Below are positions 11,482-23,204 of a DNA stretch of 64,000 bases, in pieces (positions within the stretch are counted from its first letter, which is position 1; every line of letters starts with the position of its first letter). The translations under genes and the position numbers were made by a program. The notes below the pieces were generated by a model, which worked only from the letters and a program-made list of their open reading frames with translations, was not told where the DNA came from and searched no databases. The DNA is from Spongilla lacustris (Eukaryota; Porifera; Demospongiae; Spongillida; Spongillidae): positions 7,963,573 through 8,027,572 of the forward strand of contig OX442415.1 in assembly GCA_949361645.1 (NCBI GenBank). Direction: 5' to 3'.

Positions 11482-11681
11482 NNNNNNNNNNNNNNNNNNN
11501 NNNNNNNNNNNNNNNNNNNNNNNNNNNNNNNNNNNNNNNNNNNNNNNNNNNNNNNNNNNNNNNNNNNNNNNNNNNNNNNNNNNNNNNNNNNNNNNNNNNN
11601 NNNNNNNNNNNNNNNNNNNNNNNNNNNNNNNNNNNNNNNNNNNNNNNNNNNNNNNNNNNNNNNNNNNNNNNNNNNNNNNNN
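11482..11681. other. Assembly gap of 200 N
   Basis: Exactly 200 N, a conventional placeholder, so the true distance is unknown. It lies just outside the left end of the large palindrome, whose outer boundary is therefore unresolved. ORFs spanning it are meaningless. Confidence 1.
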
Positions 11682-11758
11682 TATTGGATCTCTCAGGTCA
11701 TGCCTATTATAGTTGTTATTCGTTATCCTCTTTGTACATGTAGATAAAGATAAACGAT

Positions 11759-14386
11759 ATGGCGACGACTAACGACGAGCTCGTCGTTTATCATTCAGCG
11801 GACGAGTTCGAATGGAACGATACTTTTGACGAGGATGAGGAAATCGAGAACGGTGGCGATGGTGAATATGGAAGTGATGATTCTGAAGGCATTGATAGCG
11901 ATGTCTGTGAAGATGGAATCAACGATGATGGTGAAAGCGACGGAGATGACAATGATGGTGAAAGTGATGATGAGGGCAGAGATTGTGATAGCGGAAGCGA
12001 CGGTGATGCCACTGATGGTGATGGTGAAGATGACAGCGACGGCCCAGGTGATGTACCAGCTAGAATAGCACGTGGGCGATGTCGTCCTCGTCGCATGCTG
12101 AATGCCTACCTTACTAGAGGAGGGTGCTGCAGAGACAGTTGCTTATTGAAGTACGGTGACTTGCCCAAAAGACGAGCACTCACACTATCCAGATTGGACA
12201 AGAAAACCAGAAAGGCTGTTATTTATGGAATGCTAGCTGTGATTCGGAACAAATGTGGTTCTCGAAATACATTCCAGTATCGCCTTGACTGGTCCAGTCC
12301 TGTCTGCAAGGATGCTTTCTGTGCCATCATTGGCATTAGTTACTGTACATTGAAGCGCTGGCAGCAGCAGGTGTGCTCTGACTCTGATGTTGAGCCCCAT
12401 CCCCATGGGAACTGTGGCAGGGCTCCTCGCCATGCCCTCTCTCGTTTGGACAAGACTATGGTAGTCAGATTTATAGAGAACTATGCTGGCATACATGCCC
12501 TCCCTGACCCTGGTCGATTGCAAGGGACAATCAGAGACTACGTTCTGGAGAGCGGCAAAACACTAAAGTCTGTGTACGTCGAGTATTGCAAAGCCATGGA
12601 GTCCCTATCAAAGACCACACCAGCACCACAGCAACCTTGCCCTTACAGATTGACCACTCGGCTGAAGCGGCAGTACACCTTGCTCAACGTTCCTCCGGCT
12701 CCTCCAACACCTCCTGCTGCACGTGTGGTGAAGTACGTGTCATTTATTACACTCTGGCGCAGGTACTGCTCCAACATCAAGATCCAACCTGCACGCAGCG
12801 ATCTGTGCGACAAGTGTGATCAGATGTTGGTCACTTTGAGGCACAGCCTTTCCGACGAGCAGCGCAAAACAATAAATGACAAATACAAACAACATCTCAT
12901 TAAGGCCAAGGCATTTCGTGATGCCTACAATGCCAATATTGAGGAGGCTGAGAAGGGATGGAAAGGGAAGAGACAGAAGGAGCGTGACCAGATTCTGGGT
13001 CACTTGGGATCCAGGGCCCTGATGGCTCCCTTCACTTCACAAGCCCTGCACCTGGACATGCAGATGCAGTACTCTTTTGACTACTGCCAGCAGGTGTCAC
13101 TGCCCTATAGCTCACAGCAAAGGGGCACGTTTTATTTCAGGACACCTCGCAAGGTCCAGGTGTTTGGCGTGTGTTGTGAGCCGCTGTGCCGCCAGGTGTT
13201 CTTCCTAATTGATGAGGCTGAGCAGGCCGGCAAGGGTGCTGTGGTGGTGGTCAGCCTGGTGCATGCATTCTTCCACCTACATGGACTGGGAGAGAGGCGT
13301 GTAACACTTCAGGCCGACAACTGTGTGGGCCAGAACAAGAACACCACCATGATGTGGTACCTGGCCTGGCGGGTGATCACTGGACAACATGAGGCCATCC
13401 AGCTGAACTTCATGCTACCTGGACACACAAAGTTTCGACCTGATTCCTACTTTGGCCTGTTCAAGAAGTACTACCGAAGACAGGATCATGTAGATGACAT
13501 GGACGATCTAGCTGACTGTGTCCGGCAGTGTGGCCAGAACGTCACTTGTGTGCCACAACTGTACCAGGACTGGCAGTACCATGACTGGAATGCCTTCTTG
13601 GGCCAGTGGTTTGGTCCTCTGGTTGGCTTTGGTCGCTACCACACATTTGAGTTTGACCAAGGCCACCCTGGTGTCATGAAAATGAAGACCTTGCCATCGG
13701 ACACAAACCCCACCGAGATGAGCATGCTGAGGGCTGGAGTGGCCATAAAGGACATACAGGAGGCTTATCAGAGCCAAGTGATGCCACCTGTTATTAGCCC
13801 CAATGGATTGTCCCTGACGCGGTCACTGTACCTGTACGAGAAGGTGAGGGAATACGTTCGTGACCCCAAGAAGAGGGACAGGGTATGTCCAAAGCCTACT
13901 CCAGCCACTGCTATCAACTCTTCAGAAACACCTGGAAATGTTCCAGACAGTGGCCAACCAGGTCCTTCTAATGCCATTCCTGACCCACCTACAGTTGAGG
14001 GTAATGAGTCTGCAGATGAGACTCACAGTGAAATGCAAGACAAAGGCAATAGCTGTGTTTCTGGCAGGAGGAAACGCAGACCCAGGTCTGAACTAATCCT
14101 TGCCTACCAATGCACTGTATGTGGCAATAAGTATGGCAGTAGCCAGGCCCTGTACCTGCACAAAAAGAACACTCATAAGCAGCCTGCTGTTCCAGGTGAT
14201 GAACACGGTGATGTCGCTAAGGCAGACAATGCCAGTGTTGACGAAGGAAGCCAGGGTCCACCCTGCAAGCGCAGGCGTAGGAAAAAATCTGAAATTGACA
14301 GGCCATTTTCCTGTTCTGTGTGTGGCAATAAGTACGGCAGCTCATCCGCACTGTATACTCACAAGAAGAGCGACCATGGCTCATGA
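11759..14386 (+). CDS. DUF7869-like transposase-type protein with two C2H2 fingers
   Basis: An intact intronless ORF of 875 codons. Residues about 12-98 are an Asp/Glu/Gly/Ser-rich acidic tract. Residues about 100-205 are basic and HTH-like (ending FCAIIGISYCTLKRWQQQ). A CDKC zinc-type pair lies near 347. The central part (about 430-640) carries a first Asp in LHLDMQMQYS (about 433), the hallmark LQADNCVGQNKN (about 517-528) and GHTKFRPDSYFGLF (about 555-568). These three acidic positions resemble an RNase H-fold DDE/D catalytic set. Two near-identical C2H2 fingers sit at about 783-806 and 850-874 (both with CGNKYGSS). The ADNC-GQNKN signature is that of DUF7869 proteins, found in many invertebrate genomes, usually in many copies. 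Its place inside the palindrome, with a gutted inverted copy at 25380-26732, argues for a transposase; catalytic function is inferred. Confidence 0.7.
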   Translation: MATTNDELVVYHSADEFEWNDTFDEDEEIENGGDGEYGSDDSEGIDSDVCEDGINDDGESDGDDNDGESDDEGRDCDSGSDGDATDGDGEDDSDGPGDVPARIARGRCRPRRMLNAYLTRGGCCRDSCLLKYGDLPKRRALTLSRLDKKTRKAVIYGMLAVIRNKCGSRNTFQYRLDWSSPVCKDAFCAIIGISYCTLKRWQQQVCSDSDVEPHPHGNCGRAPRHALSRLDKTMVVRFIENYAGIHALPDPGRLQGTIRDYVLESGKTLKSVYVEYCKAMESLSKTTPAPQQPCPYRLTTRLKRQYTLLNVPPAPPTPPAARVVKYVSFITLWRRYCSNIKIQPARSDLCDKCDQMLVTLRHSLSDEQRKTINDKYKQHLIKAKAFRDAYNANIEEAEKGWKGKRQKERDQILGHLGSRALMAPFTSQALHLDMQMQYSFDYCQQVSLPYSSQQRGTFYFRTPRKVQVFGVCCEPLCRQVFFLIDEAEQAGKGAVVVVSLVHAFFHLHGLGERRVTLQADNCVGQNKNTTMMWYLAWRVITGQHEAIQLNFMLPGHTKFRPDSYFGLFKKYYRRQDHVDDMDDLADCVRQCGQNVTCVPQLYQDWQYHDWNAFLGQWFGPLVGFGRYHTFEFDQGHPGVMKMKTLPSDTNPTEMSMLRAGVAIKDIQEAYQSQVMPPVISPNGLSLTRSLYLYEKVREYVRDPKKRDRVCPKPTPATAINSSETPGNVPDSGQPGPSNAIPDPPTVEGNESADETHSEMQDKGNSCVSGRRKRRPRSELILAYQCTVCGNKYGSSQALYLHKKNTHKQPAVPGDEHGDVAKADNASVDEGSQGPPCKRRRRKKSEIDRPFSCSVCGNKYGSSSALYTHKKSDHGS

Positions 14387-14786
14387 ACCATATTGTGAGA
14401 AGCATTTCATGGTATTATTACCATTTCAATTTCATCTGTAGAAGTGAGGCCATCGTGAAAGGCTATGTAACAGTTGCATAGGAAGATGATTGTTTGGCTT
14501 TGATATGTGACAAAGGTGGATGTGGAAGCCCGGCTTGTTGAAGTAAATTTCCTTCACCCAAAGCTACATTTACCTGGCAAGTCCTACAATTACCCAAAGA
14601 ACCCGGACATCAATGGAGGTCTTACCAGCATTAAGAGCACTTAAAGCTAGAGAAGCTCTCAGGTTGTGAGTTACCTTAGCAATTTAGTTGCCTGAATAGA
14701 CACAGAACATGATGCATGCACCTCTGCTAATTTAAGTTAGTTGTTGCTCAGATTACTAGAGAGATGTTTGGTGCATCCATGAAGAA

Positions 14787-15065
14787 GTCGATTGTTGCTC
14801 AGATATACATGTACATGTAGCTCTGGTGCACTCGTGAAGAAAAGTCGGTTGTTGCTTGATAACTCTGGTGCACCCGTGAAGTTAAAAGTCGATTGTTGCT
14901 CAGATATACATGTACATGTAGCTCTGGTGCACTCGTGAAGAAAAGTCGGTTGTTGCTTGATAACTCTGGTGCACCCGTGAAGTTAAAAGTCGATTGTTGC
15001 TCAGATATACATGTACATGTAGCTCTGGTGCACTCGTGAAGAAAAGTCGGTTGTTGCTCAGATAA
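14787..15065 (+). repeat. 101-bp tandem repeat, about 2.8 copies
   Basis: Units start with GTCGATTGTTGCTCAGAT at 14787, 14888 and 14989, an exact 101-bp period. It is in the 3' flank of the 875-codon gene and is absent from the right arm of the palindrome. Confidence 0.85.
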
Positions 15066-15620
15066 TCTATGTACAGTGCAACTGTGTATCGTGTTGAATC
15101 AAAAGTTCTTTTAAGAACTCGTTTGTCAGCTTGTCCTCACAATCTATTGAGGTAACATTCTGACAAACGTTACATTTACACAAGAAGTTACACCTTAGCG
15201 AATCTTGATTATCATAACAAAGAAGTGATCACATGGGTACAAGCACATGAACATGTAAATGTTTTGAAAGAGTTCTAGTACGCATATTAATGGTAAAAGA
15301 ATGGTCCTTGTCCTGCCCAAGTGTCTGGCATAGGTCCAGCTGTCCATGGTAACGCTGCCTGGGACCATGACTGTGATGGTGACTGGAGCTGAATCCTTGG
15401 TGGAAACTGGACTATTGCAGCTACTGGTGGCCTCACCATTACAGGCAGTGGCTCTGGCTAATAGGAATGATGCAAGTGTGAGTATGAGGAATGGATGATG
15501 AGCATGGTGAGGAAAAACATGAAGATGGATGTGTTGAATGACTTGAACGTGTTTGCCGAGTACAGTGACGTGGTGAAGAACATCTTGGATGACTTAAGTG
15601 GCGTGGTGATCCAGGTGAAT
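15066..15620. other. Unique 3' flank in left arm
   Basis: No convincing gene. A TG/GGT-rich stretch at 15300-15460 has short open frames without recognisable motifs. Confidence 0.35.
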
Positions 15621-15690
15621 AGTACGGCAGCTCATCCGCACTGTATACTCACAAGAAAAGAGACCATGGTTCATGAACCATATTGTGAGA
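15621..15690 (+). pseudogene. Duplicate of the last codons of the 875-codon gene
   Basis: Repeats 14335-14397 (ACGGCAGCTCATCCGCACTG onward, covering the last finger's helix, the stop and the CATATTGTGAGA flank) 1.3 kb downstream of the real gene end. The right-arm counterpart (25380-25445) resembles this copy more than the gene itself, sharing GAGATGCATG. Confidence 0.7.
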
Positions 15691-15713
15691 TGCATGTAGT
15701 TGAATGCCAAAGG

Positions 15714-15930
15714 AGGTATGGTATCTTGCACATCCCAATGACAATGTGTTTGGTGCATGTGCTGGAGGGTTGGTGCACCCCATGCCATAGAAGGTGTGGT
15801 GTCTTGCACATCTCGATGACACTGTGTTTGGCGCATGTGATGGAGGGTTAGTGCACCCCATGCCATAGAAGGTGTGGTGTCTTGCACATCCCAATGACAG
15901 TGTGTTTGGTGCATGTGCTGGAGGGTTAAT
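15714..15930 (+). repeat. 78-bp tandem repeat, about 2.8 copies
   Basis: Units begin with AGGTRTGGTRTCTTGCACAT at 15714, 15792 and 15870, a 78-bp period. Confidence 0.85.
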
Positions 15931-16198
15931 GCACAAGCTTATCTTATCTAATATCAGTAACAAATTCATATGTAGGTGGGCCATAAAAGACTAGGCTATA
16001 ACTTCTCAATGTGGGATACATCTACATTGGTGTGATAAGTTCAAACCTGGTACATTTTAAAATGTGGAGATAAACTCTGATGCATGGGTTTCCAAGCTAG
16101 GTGACCTGGCATTAATACACGTACATGTACATGTAGCACCAAAACTGGGAGTGCACTAACATATTGCTGCACCCTACGTGGTTAAACTGCACTGGCAG

Positions 16199-19100
16199 AT
16201 GTGTATAGTGTACTGATGTGAGGTGTGTGTAGTGTACTGATGTGTGGTGAATACATGTATGGTGTAGTGTGTGTTTAGTGTTCTGATGTGTGGTGTGTAT
16301 AGTGTACTGATGTGTGGTGTGTATAGTGTACTGATGTGTGGTGTGTATGTGTGGTGTGTATAGTGTACTGATGTGTGGTGTGTATAGTGTACTGATGTGT
16401 GGTGTACTGATGTGTGGTGTGTATAGTGTACTGATGTGTGGTGTGTATAGTGTACTGATGTGTGGTGTGTGTATGTGTGGTGTGTATAGTGTACCGATGT
16501 GTGGTGTGTATAGTGTACTGATGTGGTGTGTATAGTGTACTGATGTGTGGTGTGTATAGTGTACTGATGTGTGGTGTGCGTATGTGTGGTGTGTACAGTG
16601 TACTGATGTGTGGTGTGTATAGTGTACTGATGTGTGGTGTGTGTATGTGTGGTGTGTATAGTGTACTGATGTGTGGTGTGTACAGTGTACTGATGTGTAG
16701 TGTGTGTATGTGTGGTGTGTATAGTGTACTGATGTGTAGTGTGTGTATGTGTGGTGTGTATAGTGTACTGATGTGTGGTGTGTATAGTGTACTTATGTGT
16801 GGTGTGTACAGTGTACTGATGTGTGGTGTGTATAGTGTACTGATGTGTGGTGTGTATAGTGTACTGATGTGTGGTGTGTATGTGTGGTGTGTATAGTGTA
16901 CTGATGTGTGGTGTGTATAGTGTACTGATGTGTGGTGTGTGTATGTGTGGTGTGTATAGTGTACTGATGTGTGGTGTGTATAGTGTACTGATGTGTGGTG
17001 TGTATAGTGTACTGATGTGTGGTGTGTATGTGTGGTGTGTATAGTGTACTGATGTGTGGTGTGTATAGTGTACTGATGTGTGGTGTGTATAGTGTACTGA
17101 TGTGTGGTGTGTATAGTGTACTGATGTGTGGTGTGTATAGTGTACTGATGTGTGGTGTGTATAGTGTACTGATGTGTGGTGTGTGTATGTGTGGTGTGTA
17201 TAGTGTATTGATGTGTGGTGTGTATAGTGTACTGATGTGTGGTGTGTATATGTGTGGTGTGTATAGTGTACTGATGTGTGGTGTCTATAGTGTACTGATG
17301 TGTGGTGTGTATAGTGTACTGATGTGTGGTGTGTATAGTGTACTGATGTGTGGTGTGTATGTGTGGTGTGTATAGTGTACTGATGTGTGGTGTGTATAGG
17401 TGTGGTGTGTATAGTGTACTGATGTGTGGTGTGTATAGTGTACTGATGTGTGGTGTGTATAGTGTACTGATGTGGTGTGTGTATGTGTGGTGTGTATAGT
17501 GTACTGATGTGTGGTGTGTATAGGTGTGGTGTGTATAGTGTACTGATGTGTGGTGTGTATAGTGTACTGATGTGTGGTGTGTATAGTGTACTGATGTGTG
17601 GTGTGTGTATGTGTGGTGTGTATAGTGTACTGATGTGTGGTGTGTATAGTGTACTGATGTGTAGTGTGTGTATGTGTGGTGTGTATAGTGTACTGATGTG
17701 TGGTGTGTATGTGTGGTGTGTATGTGTGGTGTGTATGTGTGGTGTGTATAGTGTATTGATGTGGTGTGTATAGTGTACTGATGTGTGGTGTCTATAGTGT
17801 ACTGATGTGTGGTGTGTATAGTGTACTGATGTGTGGTGTGTGTATGTGTGGTGTGTATAGTGTACTGATGTGTGTACTGATGTGTGGTGTGTGTATGTGT
17901 GGTGTGTGTATGTGTGGTGTGTATAGTGTACTGATGTGTGGTGTGTGTATGTGTGGTGTGTACAGTGTACTGATGTGTGGTGTGTATAGTGTACTGATGT
18001 GTGGTGTGTGTATGTGTGGTGTGTGTATGTGTGGTGTGTGTATGTGTGGTGTGTATAGTGTACTGATGTGTGGTGTGTGTATGTGTGGTGTGTATAGTGT
18101 ACTGATGTGTGGTGTGTATAGTGTACTGATGTGTGGTGTGTATAGTGTACTGATGTGTGGTGTGTATAGTGTACTGATGTGTGGTGTGTATATGTGTGGT
18201 GTGTATAGTGTACTGATGTGTGGTGTCTATAGTGTACTGATGTGTGGTGTGTATAGTGTACTGATGTGTGGTGTGTATAGTGTACTGATGTGTGGTGTGT
18301 ATGTGTGGTGTGTATAGTGTACTGATGTGTGGTGTGTATAGGTGTGGTGTGTATAGTGTACTGATGTGTGGTGTGTATAGTGTACTGATGTGTGGTGTGT
18401 ATAGTGTACTGATGTGGTGTGTGTATGTGTGGTGTGTATAGTGTACTGATGTGTGGTGTGTATAGGTGTGGTGTGTATAGTGTACTGATGTGTGGTGTGT
18501 ATAGTGTACTGATGTGTGGTGTGTATAGTGTACTGATGTGTGGTGTGTATATGTGTGGTGTGTATAGTGTACTGATGTGTGGTGTGTATAGTGTACTGAT
18601 GTGTGGTGTGTGTATGTGTGGTGTGTATAGTGTATTGATGTGGTGTGTATATGTGTGGTGTGTATAGTGTACTGATGTGTGGTGTGTATAGTGTACTGAT
18701 GTGTGGTGTGTATAGTGTACTGATGTGTGGTGTGTGTATGTGTGGTGTGTATAGTGTACTGATGTGTGGTGTGTATAGTGTACTGATGTGTAGTGTGTGT
18801 ATGTGTGGTGTGTATAGTGTACTGATGTGTGGTGTGTATGTGTGGTGTGTATGTGTGGTGTGTATAGTGTATTGATGTGGTGTGTATATGTGTGGTGTGT
18901 ATAGTGTACTGATGTGTGGTGTCTATAGTGTACTGATGTGTGGTGTGTATAGTGTACTGATGTGTGGTGTGTATAGTGTACTGATGTGTGGTGTGTGTAT
19001 GTGTGGTGTGTATAGTGTACTGATGTGTGTACTGATGTGTGGTGTGTGTATGTGTGGTGTGTGTATGTGTGGTGTGTATAGTGTACTGATGTGTGGTGTG

Positions 19101-20385
19101 TATAGTGTACTGATGTGTGGTGTGTGTATGTGTGGTGTGTGTATGTGTGGTGTGTATAGTGTACTGATGTGTGGTGTGTGTATGTGTGGTGTGTATAGTG
19201 TACTGATGTGTGGTGTGTATAGTGTACTGATGTGTGGTGTGTATAGTGTACTGATGTGTGGTGTGTGTATGTGTGGTGTGTACAGTGTACTGATGTGTGG
19301 TGTGTATAGTGTACTGATGTGTAGTGTGTGTATGTGTGGTGTGTATAGTGTACTGATGTGTGGTGTGTATAGTGTACTGATGTGTGGTGTGTATAGTGTA
19401 CTGATGTGTGGTGTGTGTATGTGTGGTGTGTATAGTGTACCGATGTGTGGTGTGTGCATGTGTGGTGTGTATAGTGTACCGATGTGTGGTGTGTGTATGT
19501 GTGGTGTGTATAGTGTACTGATGTGTGGTGTGTGTATGTGTGGTGTGTATAGTGTACTGATGTGTGGTGTGTATAGTGTACTGATGTGTGGTGTGTATAG
19601 TGTACTGATGTGTGGTGTGTATAGTGTACTGATGTGTGGTGTGTATAGTGTACCGATGTGTGGTGTGTGTATGTGTGGTGTGTATAGTGTACTGATGTGT
19701 GGTGTGTATAGTGTACTGATGTGTGGTGTGTATAGTGTACTGATGTGTGGTGTGTATGTGTGGTTTGTATAGTGTACTGATGTGTGGTGTGTATAGTGTA
19801 CTGATGTGTGGTGTGCGTATGTGTGGTGTGTATAGTGTACTGATGTGTGGTGTGTGTATGTGTGGTGTGTATAGTGTACTGATGTGTGTACTGATGTGTG
19901 GTGTGTATAGTGTACTGATGTGTGGTGTGTATAGTGTACTGATGTGTGGTGTGCGTATGTGTGGTGTGTATAGTGTACTGATGTGTGGTGTGTATAGTGT
20001 ACTGATGTGTGGTGTGCGTATGTGTGGTGTGTATAGTGTACTGATGTGTGGTGTGTATAGTGTACTGATGTGTGGTGTGTACAGTGTACTGATGTGTGGT
20101 GTGTATAGTGTACTGATGTGTGGTGTGTATAGTGTACCGATGTGTGGTGTGTATAGTGTACTGATGTGGTGTGTATAGTGTACTGATGTGGTGTGTATAG
20201 TGTACTGATGTGTGGTGTGTATAGTGTACTGATGTGTGGTGTGTATAGTGTACCGATGTGTGGTGTGTATAGTGTACTGATGTGGTGTGTATAGTGTACT
20301 GATGTGTGGTGTGTATAGTGTACCGATGTGTGGTGTGTATAGTGTACTGATGTGGTGTGTATAGTGTACTGATGTGTGGTGGGTA
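16199..20385 (+). repeat. 24-bp satellite array, about 4.2 kb
   Basis: Basic unit GTGTACTGATGTGTGG plus TGTGTATA (24 bp), about 150-170 copies. Variants have an inserted GTGTGTATGTGTG-type spacer or a shortened GATGTGGTG. Because 24 is divisible by three and the minus strand lacks stops, it yields an apparent 1374-codon ORF of His/Thr/Tyr/Ile repeats, which is not a gene. Higher-order repeats of several hundred bp are visible (for example 17380-17560 recurs at 18320-18500). It lies only in the left arm of the palindrome. Confidence 0.95.
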
Positions 20386-20399
20386 TGTACACTGTACAT

Positions 20400-21210
20400 C
20401 TGTGTCGTTAAGGGGTTACCTCTGTAAACCTTATGTATGTTTCATCAAGGGGTTACCTGTACACCATACATCTGTGTCGTTAAGGGGTTACCTGTACACC
20501 ATACATCTGTGCCGTTAAGGGGTTACCTGTACACCATACATCTGTGCCGTTAAGGGGTTACCTGTACACCATACATCTGTGCCGTTAAGGGGTTACCTGT
20601 ACACCATACATCTGTGCCGTTAAGGGGTTACCTGTACACCATACATCTGTGCCGTTAAAGGGTTACCTGTACACCATACATCTGTGCCGTTAAGGGGTTA
20701 CCTGTACACCATACATCTGTGCCGTTAAGGGGTTACCTTTGTATGCTTTATGTATGTGTCGTTAATGTATGTGTTGTTAAGGGGTTACCTCTTGTTGTAC
20801 CCCCCCCCCCCCCCCCCCCCCATCATATACATATGTGTCATCAAGGGGTTACCTGTACACCATACATCTGTGTCGTTAAGGGGTTAACTCTGTATACCTT
20901 ATGTATGTGTTGTTAAGGGGTTACCTGTACACTGTACTTCTGTGTCGTTAAGGGGTTACCTCTGTACACCATACATCTGTGTCATCAAGGGGTTACCTTT
21001 ACACAATACATCTGTGTCGTTAAGGGGTTACCTCTGTAAACCTTATGTATGTGTTGTTAAGGGATTTAACCTCTTGTGTGTACCCCATTCATCTGTGTCA
21101 TCAAGGGGTTACCTGTACACCATACATCCGTGTTGTTAAGGGGATACCTCTGTACACCTTATGTATGTGTCATTAAGGGGTTACCTGTACACCATACATC
21201 TGTGTCGTTT
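20400..21210 (+). repeat. 35-bp minisatellite (left arm)
   Basis: Unit TTAAGGGGTTACCTGTACAC followed by CATACATCTGTGCCG (35 bp). About nine near-perfect copies lie at 20455-20740 and degenerate copies run to 21210, interrupted by a poly-C tract near 20801-20821. The inverted counterpart is at 24510-25345. Confidence 0.9.
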
Positions 21211-21214
21211 ATGG

Positions 21215-21283
21215 ATTTTTACTTTTCACGTAGTGGTGATGTAATCCATCCAATGCTGTGAAAATCTAGGTCTGGGTGCGAGA
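21215..21283 (+). repeat. Half copy of a 118-bp MITE (left arm)
   Basis: CACGTAGTGGTGATGTAATC through GTCTGGGTGCGAGACTAG is a diverged right half of the palindromic MITE at 62885-63002. Its inverted partner lies in the right arm at 24430-24505. Confidence 0.65.
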
Positions 21284-21299
21284 CTAGTGACGACGGTGG

Positions 21300-21715
21300 T
21301 CCCATTTACACCCTGTACTAGTGTCTGCTGTGGGATCAAATCCATGGTCCCATTTACACACTGTAAGTGTATCTATTGTGGGGTCAAATCCATGGTCCCA
21401 TTTACACACTGTACTTGAGTCTGTTTTAGGGTCAAATCTATGGTCCCATTTACACCCTAAACTTGTGTCTGTTGTGAGATCAAATCCATGCTCCCATTTA
21501 CACCCTGTACTTGTGTCTGTTGTAGGGACTCAAATCCATGATCCCATTTACACCCTGTACTTGTGATCAAATCCATGGTCCCATTTACACCCTGTTCTTA
21601 TGTCTGTTGTGGGGTCAAATACATGGTTCCATTTACACCCTGTACTTTTGTCTGTTGTGAGGTCAATTCATTGGTCCCATTTACACCCTGTACTTTTGTC
21701 TGTTGTGGGGTCATA
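21300..21715 (+). repeat. 48-bp minisatellite (left arm)
   Basis: Unit GTGTCTGTTGTGGGGTCAAA followed by TCCATGGTCCCATTTACACC and CTGTACTT (about 48 bp), roughly nine degenerate copies. Inverted array at 23640-24425. Confidence 0.9.
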
Positions 21716-22365
21716 CTACCAACAGGCCGGAGAGCTGCCAGCTGCCACATTACCAGGGTTGAATGGGGTCGTCACAAAGCTAGACCTCAGCATGTGGAGT
21801 GGAACCTTGAACTGGAGCCGACCTCAAACACTGGGACCAGCCACAATGGCCTTCTATCCTAGCCCCACACAGCTCCTCACTGCAAATGCACGTGAAGCCA
21901 CTACATGTACCTATGAAACCATTAACCCCCACACTACAAGAGGAATTACTGGTAGGGGAACCATCGTGGAGCTACCAGCTTGCATTGGACAAATGGGGAT
22001 GCCACCACTGGAGCAGCCTCCATTTGTAGAGTGTACATGCGTATACGTTTTTCTCTTCACACATTTTGTGCTGTACATGTGGATCTGAACTACTGTAGAC
22101 ATGTACATGTACATGTTTTGTGCATTCTGGTGTGAAGCCATGCTGTTAGTGGTGAATATAGTTACTTGCCCTATCGGTACTGATTGTGGTGGGTCTGCAC
22201 CCGTGGTTGGTGTATATAGACAACCAAGGCTTGCAGAGGGCGTTTTGCCTACATGTACTGAGAACTAGTAGCAAAACATATTAGTGCCATTTTGAATCAA
22301 TGTCACATAAATTGCAAGCACAGTCACAGCTACAATGTGTCACGGTGAAGACGTCAGAATTCATG
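21716..22365 (+). repeat. Inner left arm of the palindrome
   Basis: Non-tandem sequence whose inverted copy is 22546-23205 (shared words CGGAGAGCTGCCAGCTG, GGTTGGTGTATATAGACAAC). An open frame runs through 21716-21990 in the left arm and partly in the right arm, but it shows no known motif and is not evenly conserved. I do not call it a gene. Confidence 0.8.
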
Positions 22366-22545
22366 ACCACACAGCACTGTCAGAGATGTCACCAGACATT
22401 ACCAGTGTAACCCAGTTTCACCTGTGCCCCACGGCCACTATACACTACCCGCGCACATACATTTTGGCAGAAACACCAGCCTAGGGCTAGGTATAACGTA
22501 GTTGATGAATCCATTAAATTTGTAGGGTCTATTAACTCCACTTGC
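22366..22545. other. Spacer (loop) of the palindrome
   Basis: The inverted match stops at ATTCATGACCACACA on both sides, leaving about 180 bp of unpaired sequence. Confidence 0.7.
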
Positions 22546-23204
22546 ATTGTGTGGTCATGAATTCTGATGTCTTCATCGTGCCACATTGTAGCTGTGACTG
22601 TGCATGCGTGACATTCAAAATGGTACTTCCATATTTTGCTACTCGCGTAAAGTAAGGCCTTACAGTATGTAGGCAAAACGCCCTCTGCAAGCCTTGGTTG
22701 TCTATATACACCAACCACGGGTGCAGACCCACCGCAATCAGTACCGATAGGGCAGGTAAGTATATTCACCACTAACAGCATGGCTTCACACCAGATAAAA
22801 TTTACTCTGTATACGTACATGTACATGCACAAAACATGTACATGTCTACAGTAGACCTAGTTCAGATCTACATGTACAACACAAAATGTGTGAAGAGAAA
22901 AACGTAGGCATGTACACTCAGTGGTGGTATCCCCATTTGTCCAATGCGAGATGGTAGCTCCACGATGGTTCCGGTCCCCTACTAGTAAGTACTCTAGTAG
23001 TGTGGGGGTTAATGGTTTCATAGGTAGTGGCTTCATTTGCATTTGCAGTGAGGAGCTGTGTGGGGCTAGGATAGAGGGCCATTGTGGCTGGCCCCAGTAT
23101 TTGGGGTCGGCTCCAGTTCAAGGTTCCACTCCACATAGCTTTGTGACGACCCCATTCAACCCTGGTAATGTGGCAGCTGGCAGCTCTCCGGCCTGTTGGT
23201 AGTA
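22546..23204 (-). repeat. Inner right arm of the palindrome
   Basis: Inverted, diverged copy of 21716-22365 with several small indels. Confidence 0.8.

Noticed and set aside
11367..11747. ORFs of 96-126 codons around 11.4-11.7 kb
   Set aside because: They span the 200-N gap; the codons are unknown.
11791..12096. Serine-rich antisense ORF
   Set aside because: Complement of the acidic tract of the 875-codon gene.
16275..20399. A 1374-codon minus-strand ORF and several 100-500-codon ORFs of Thr/His/Tyr or Cys/Gly/Val repeats
   Set aside because: They are translations of the 24-bp satellite, whose period is divisible by three; there is no independent coding signal.
20450..20740. Regular 35-bp repeats that could be taken for a CRISPR array
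   Set aside because: The repeats are contiguous with no unique spacers, the DNA is eukaryotic and there are no cas genes.
21600..22088. 162-codon ORF in the inner left arm
   Set aside because: Half of it is the 48-bp minisatellite; the rest has no known motif and its inverted copy is frame-broken.
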